NCBI GenBank assembly: GCA_964591275.1
Contig: CAZQAE010000011.1
Span: 1-64,000, forward strand
DNA: 64,000 bases
From: G963674685 sp964591275
Lineage (GTDB): Bacteria; Lernaellota; Lernaellaia; JACKCT01
Direction: 5' to 3'
In this document: one piece after another, positions 63,351 through 64,000 of the stretch
Layout: the number at the start of each line of letters is the position of its first letter
How positions within the stretch are numbered: position 1 is the first letter of the stretch
Notes under the pieces: generated by a model
What the model saw: the letters and a program-made list of their open reading frames with translations, nothing else
What the model was told of the DNA's origin: nothing
Databases searched by the model: none
Position numbers and translations under genes: made by a program

Positions 63351-64000
63351 TCACTGAGAAAGTGCTTCAAGCACCACTTTTTGCGAAAGCATCCTGTCCG
63401 TGAGACGCCAGACGGCTTCACGGTCTTTTATCTGCGCGGCGTTGGACATAGTTATTTCATGTTTGAGTCTGATGCTGATTCTGAGCATTTCCACTGCCTC
63501 GCCTTCGCTGCTGTCGCCAAAAACCGGAAAGATCGGCAGACGCATCCGAAAAACATCACGGCTTTTGTCCCGACCGACAAACACGGCGGAACTTTTGAGC
63601 TTTTGGAAATCGAAAGCTTTTCTCGTTTTCATTCGATAGAAAACGCTTCCATCCCTGGTTTCCGTAGTCAACTCCATGTCTTCTATAGCCGTCGGCAAGA
63701 TGGTGAGCAGTAGCGGCAAATAAAACCTAAAGGCATCGGCCATAGGCTCTTTGGCTTCGATCTCTACGCGCACATGGGCCTTGCGACGAGATATCTGTTC
63801 AATGTCGATAGAAGTGTGAACGAAACGCGGAAGAGTCCTGACGGCGAAAAGAAGGTCTGAGAATTTTGGAGTACGTCCGTATGAAATGCTTCGGTCGCCC
63901 TCATCAGGATCCTCAACCTTCGCTTTGTCGCCGGCTTTTGGGCAAGGCAATTCGCTTCCGACCTTCGCCCGAAGTCCCACATGAAACAAATTACTAAGCG
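63351..64000 (-). CDS. Hypothetical protein, 5' end beyond the window
   Basis: The minus-strand frame is open from the right edge to a stop at 63351; the first visible codons have only a TTG at 63989 as a possible start, so the true start may lie outside. The visible 212 residues show a mixed strand and helix fold (RRKAHVRVEIEAKEP, SVFYRMKTRKAFDFQKL, AVFVGRDKSRDVFRMRLPIF) ending in helices EAVWRLTDRMLSQKVVLEALSQ. No family recognised. It is convergent with the Cys-rich lipoprotein, abutting it. Confidence 0.6.
   Translation of the reverse strand, partial: LSNLFHVGLRAKVGSELPCPKAGDKAKVEDPDEGDRSISYGRTPKFSDLLFAVRTLPRFVHTSIDIEQISRRKAHVRVEIEAKEPMADAFRFYLPLLLTILPTAIEDMELTTETRDGSVFYRMKTRKAFDFQKLKSSAVFVGRDKSRDVFRMRLPIFPVFGDSSEGEAVEMLRISIRLKHEITMSNAAQIKDREAVWRLTDRMLSQKVVLEALSQ

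Overview
The window reads as a Gram-negative chromosome of roughly 52% G+C, probably from a deltaproteobacterium-like or related poorly cultured lineage. Supporting signs are TolC and HlyD export genes, lipoprotein signals, an Asp-rich DDDx-repeat lipoprotein, FlgB, DUF3124 beside a KefB-type antiporter, and a sigma-54 promoter. No rRNA or 16S-type marker is present, so the lineage is inferred, not shown.

Layout. (1) 1-4.0 kb: a ThiF-like E1 enzyme with the tail of an upstream coupled gene, a small gene with a strong ribosome binding site, then a DUF3124 lipoprotein divergent from a KefB-type antiporter. (2) 4.05-13.1 kb: a gene graveyard of mobile DNA. It holds a truncated ABC ATPase, an ArdC-like protein, a Rad52-like annealase next to a RecB/Cas4-like Fe-S nuclease, two ADP-ribosylglycohydrolase copies (one truncated, one with two nonsense codons), a compact two-gene HTH plus SPL-like radical SAM cassette bounded by 20-bp inverted repeats, a fused remnant of family A DNA polymerase and tyrosine integrase, and a broken N-terminal region of a YeiH-like transporter. 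A DDDx-repeat lipoprotein lies among them. (3) 13.3-23.5 kb: two paralogous membrane acyltransferases, an alpha/beta hydrolase, a GT-C protein, QueG, AlkD, UvrB and a methyltransferase. (4) 23.7-29.3 kb: a TetR-controlled efflux operon (TolC, TetR, HlyD, two ABC-2 permeases) with a sigma-70 type promoter and a perfect 20-bp operator palindrome, but no ATPase gene. (5) 29.4-50.8 kb: a YkgJ protein, an M28 peptidase, GT-C and GT2 glycosyltransferases, AsnB, SGNH hydrolases, a 2,052-residue pentapeptide/TPR membrane protein, a SUMF1-like protein, DUF5989 and LipB, mainly envelope and polysaccharide functions. (6) 50.9-58.0 kb: a housekeeping run of site-2 protease, TrpS, ScpA, ScpB, RluB-type synthase, an exported AMMECR1-like lipoprotein and a dNTPase. 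(7) 58-64 kb: an orphan flgB under a sigma-54 promoter, a zinc-ribbon membrane protein, an SGNH-like protein, two tandem HDOD proteins and a Cys-rich lipoprotein; a reading frame runs off the right edge.

The best candidate for an undescribed system is the HTH/SPL-like cassette at 7598-8883. Its terminal repeats each carry two TGTCGTA heptamers one helical turn apart, and they abut the coding region at both ends. Second is the Rad52-like/RecB-like recombination pair with its ArdC neighbour.
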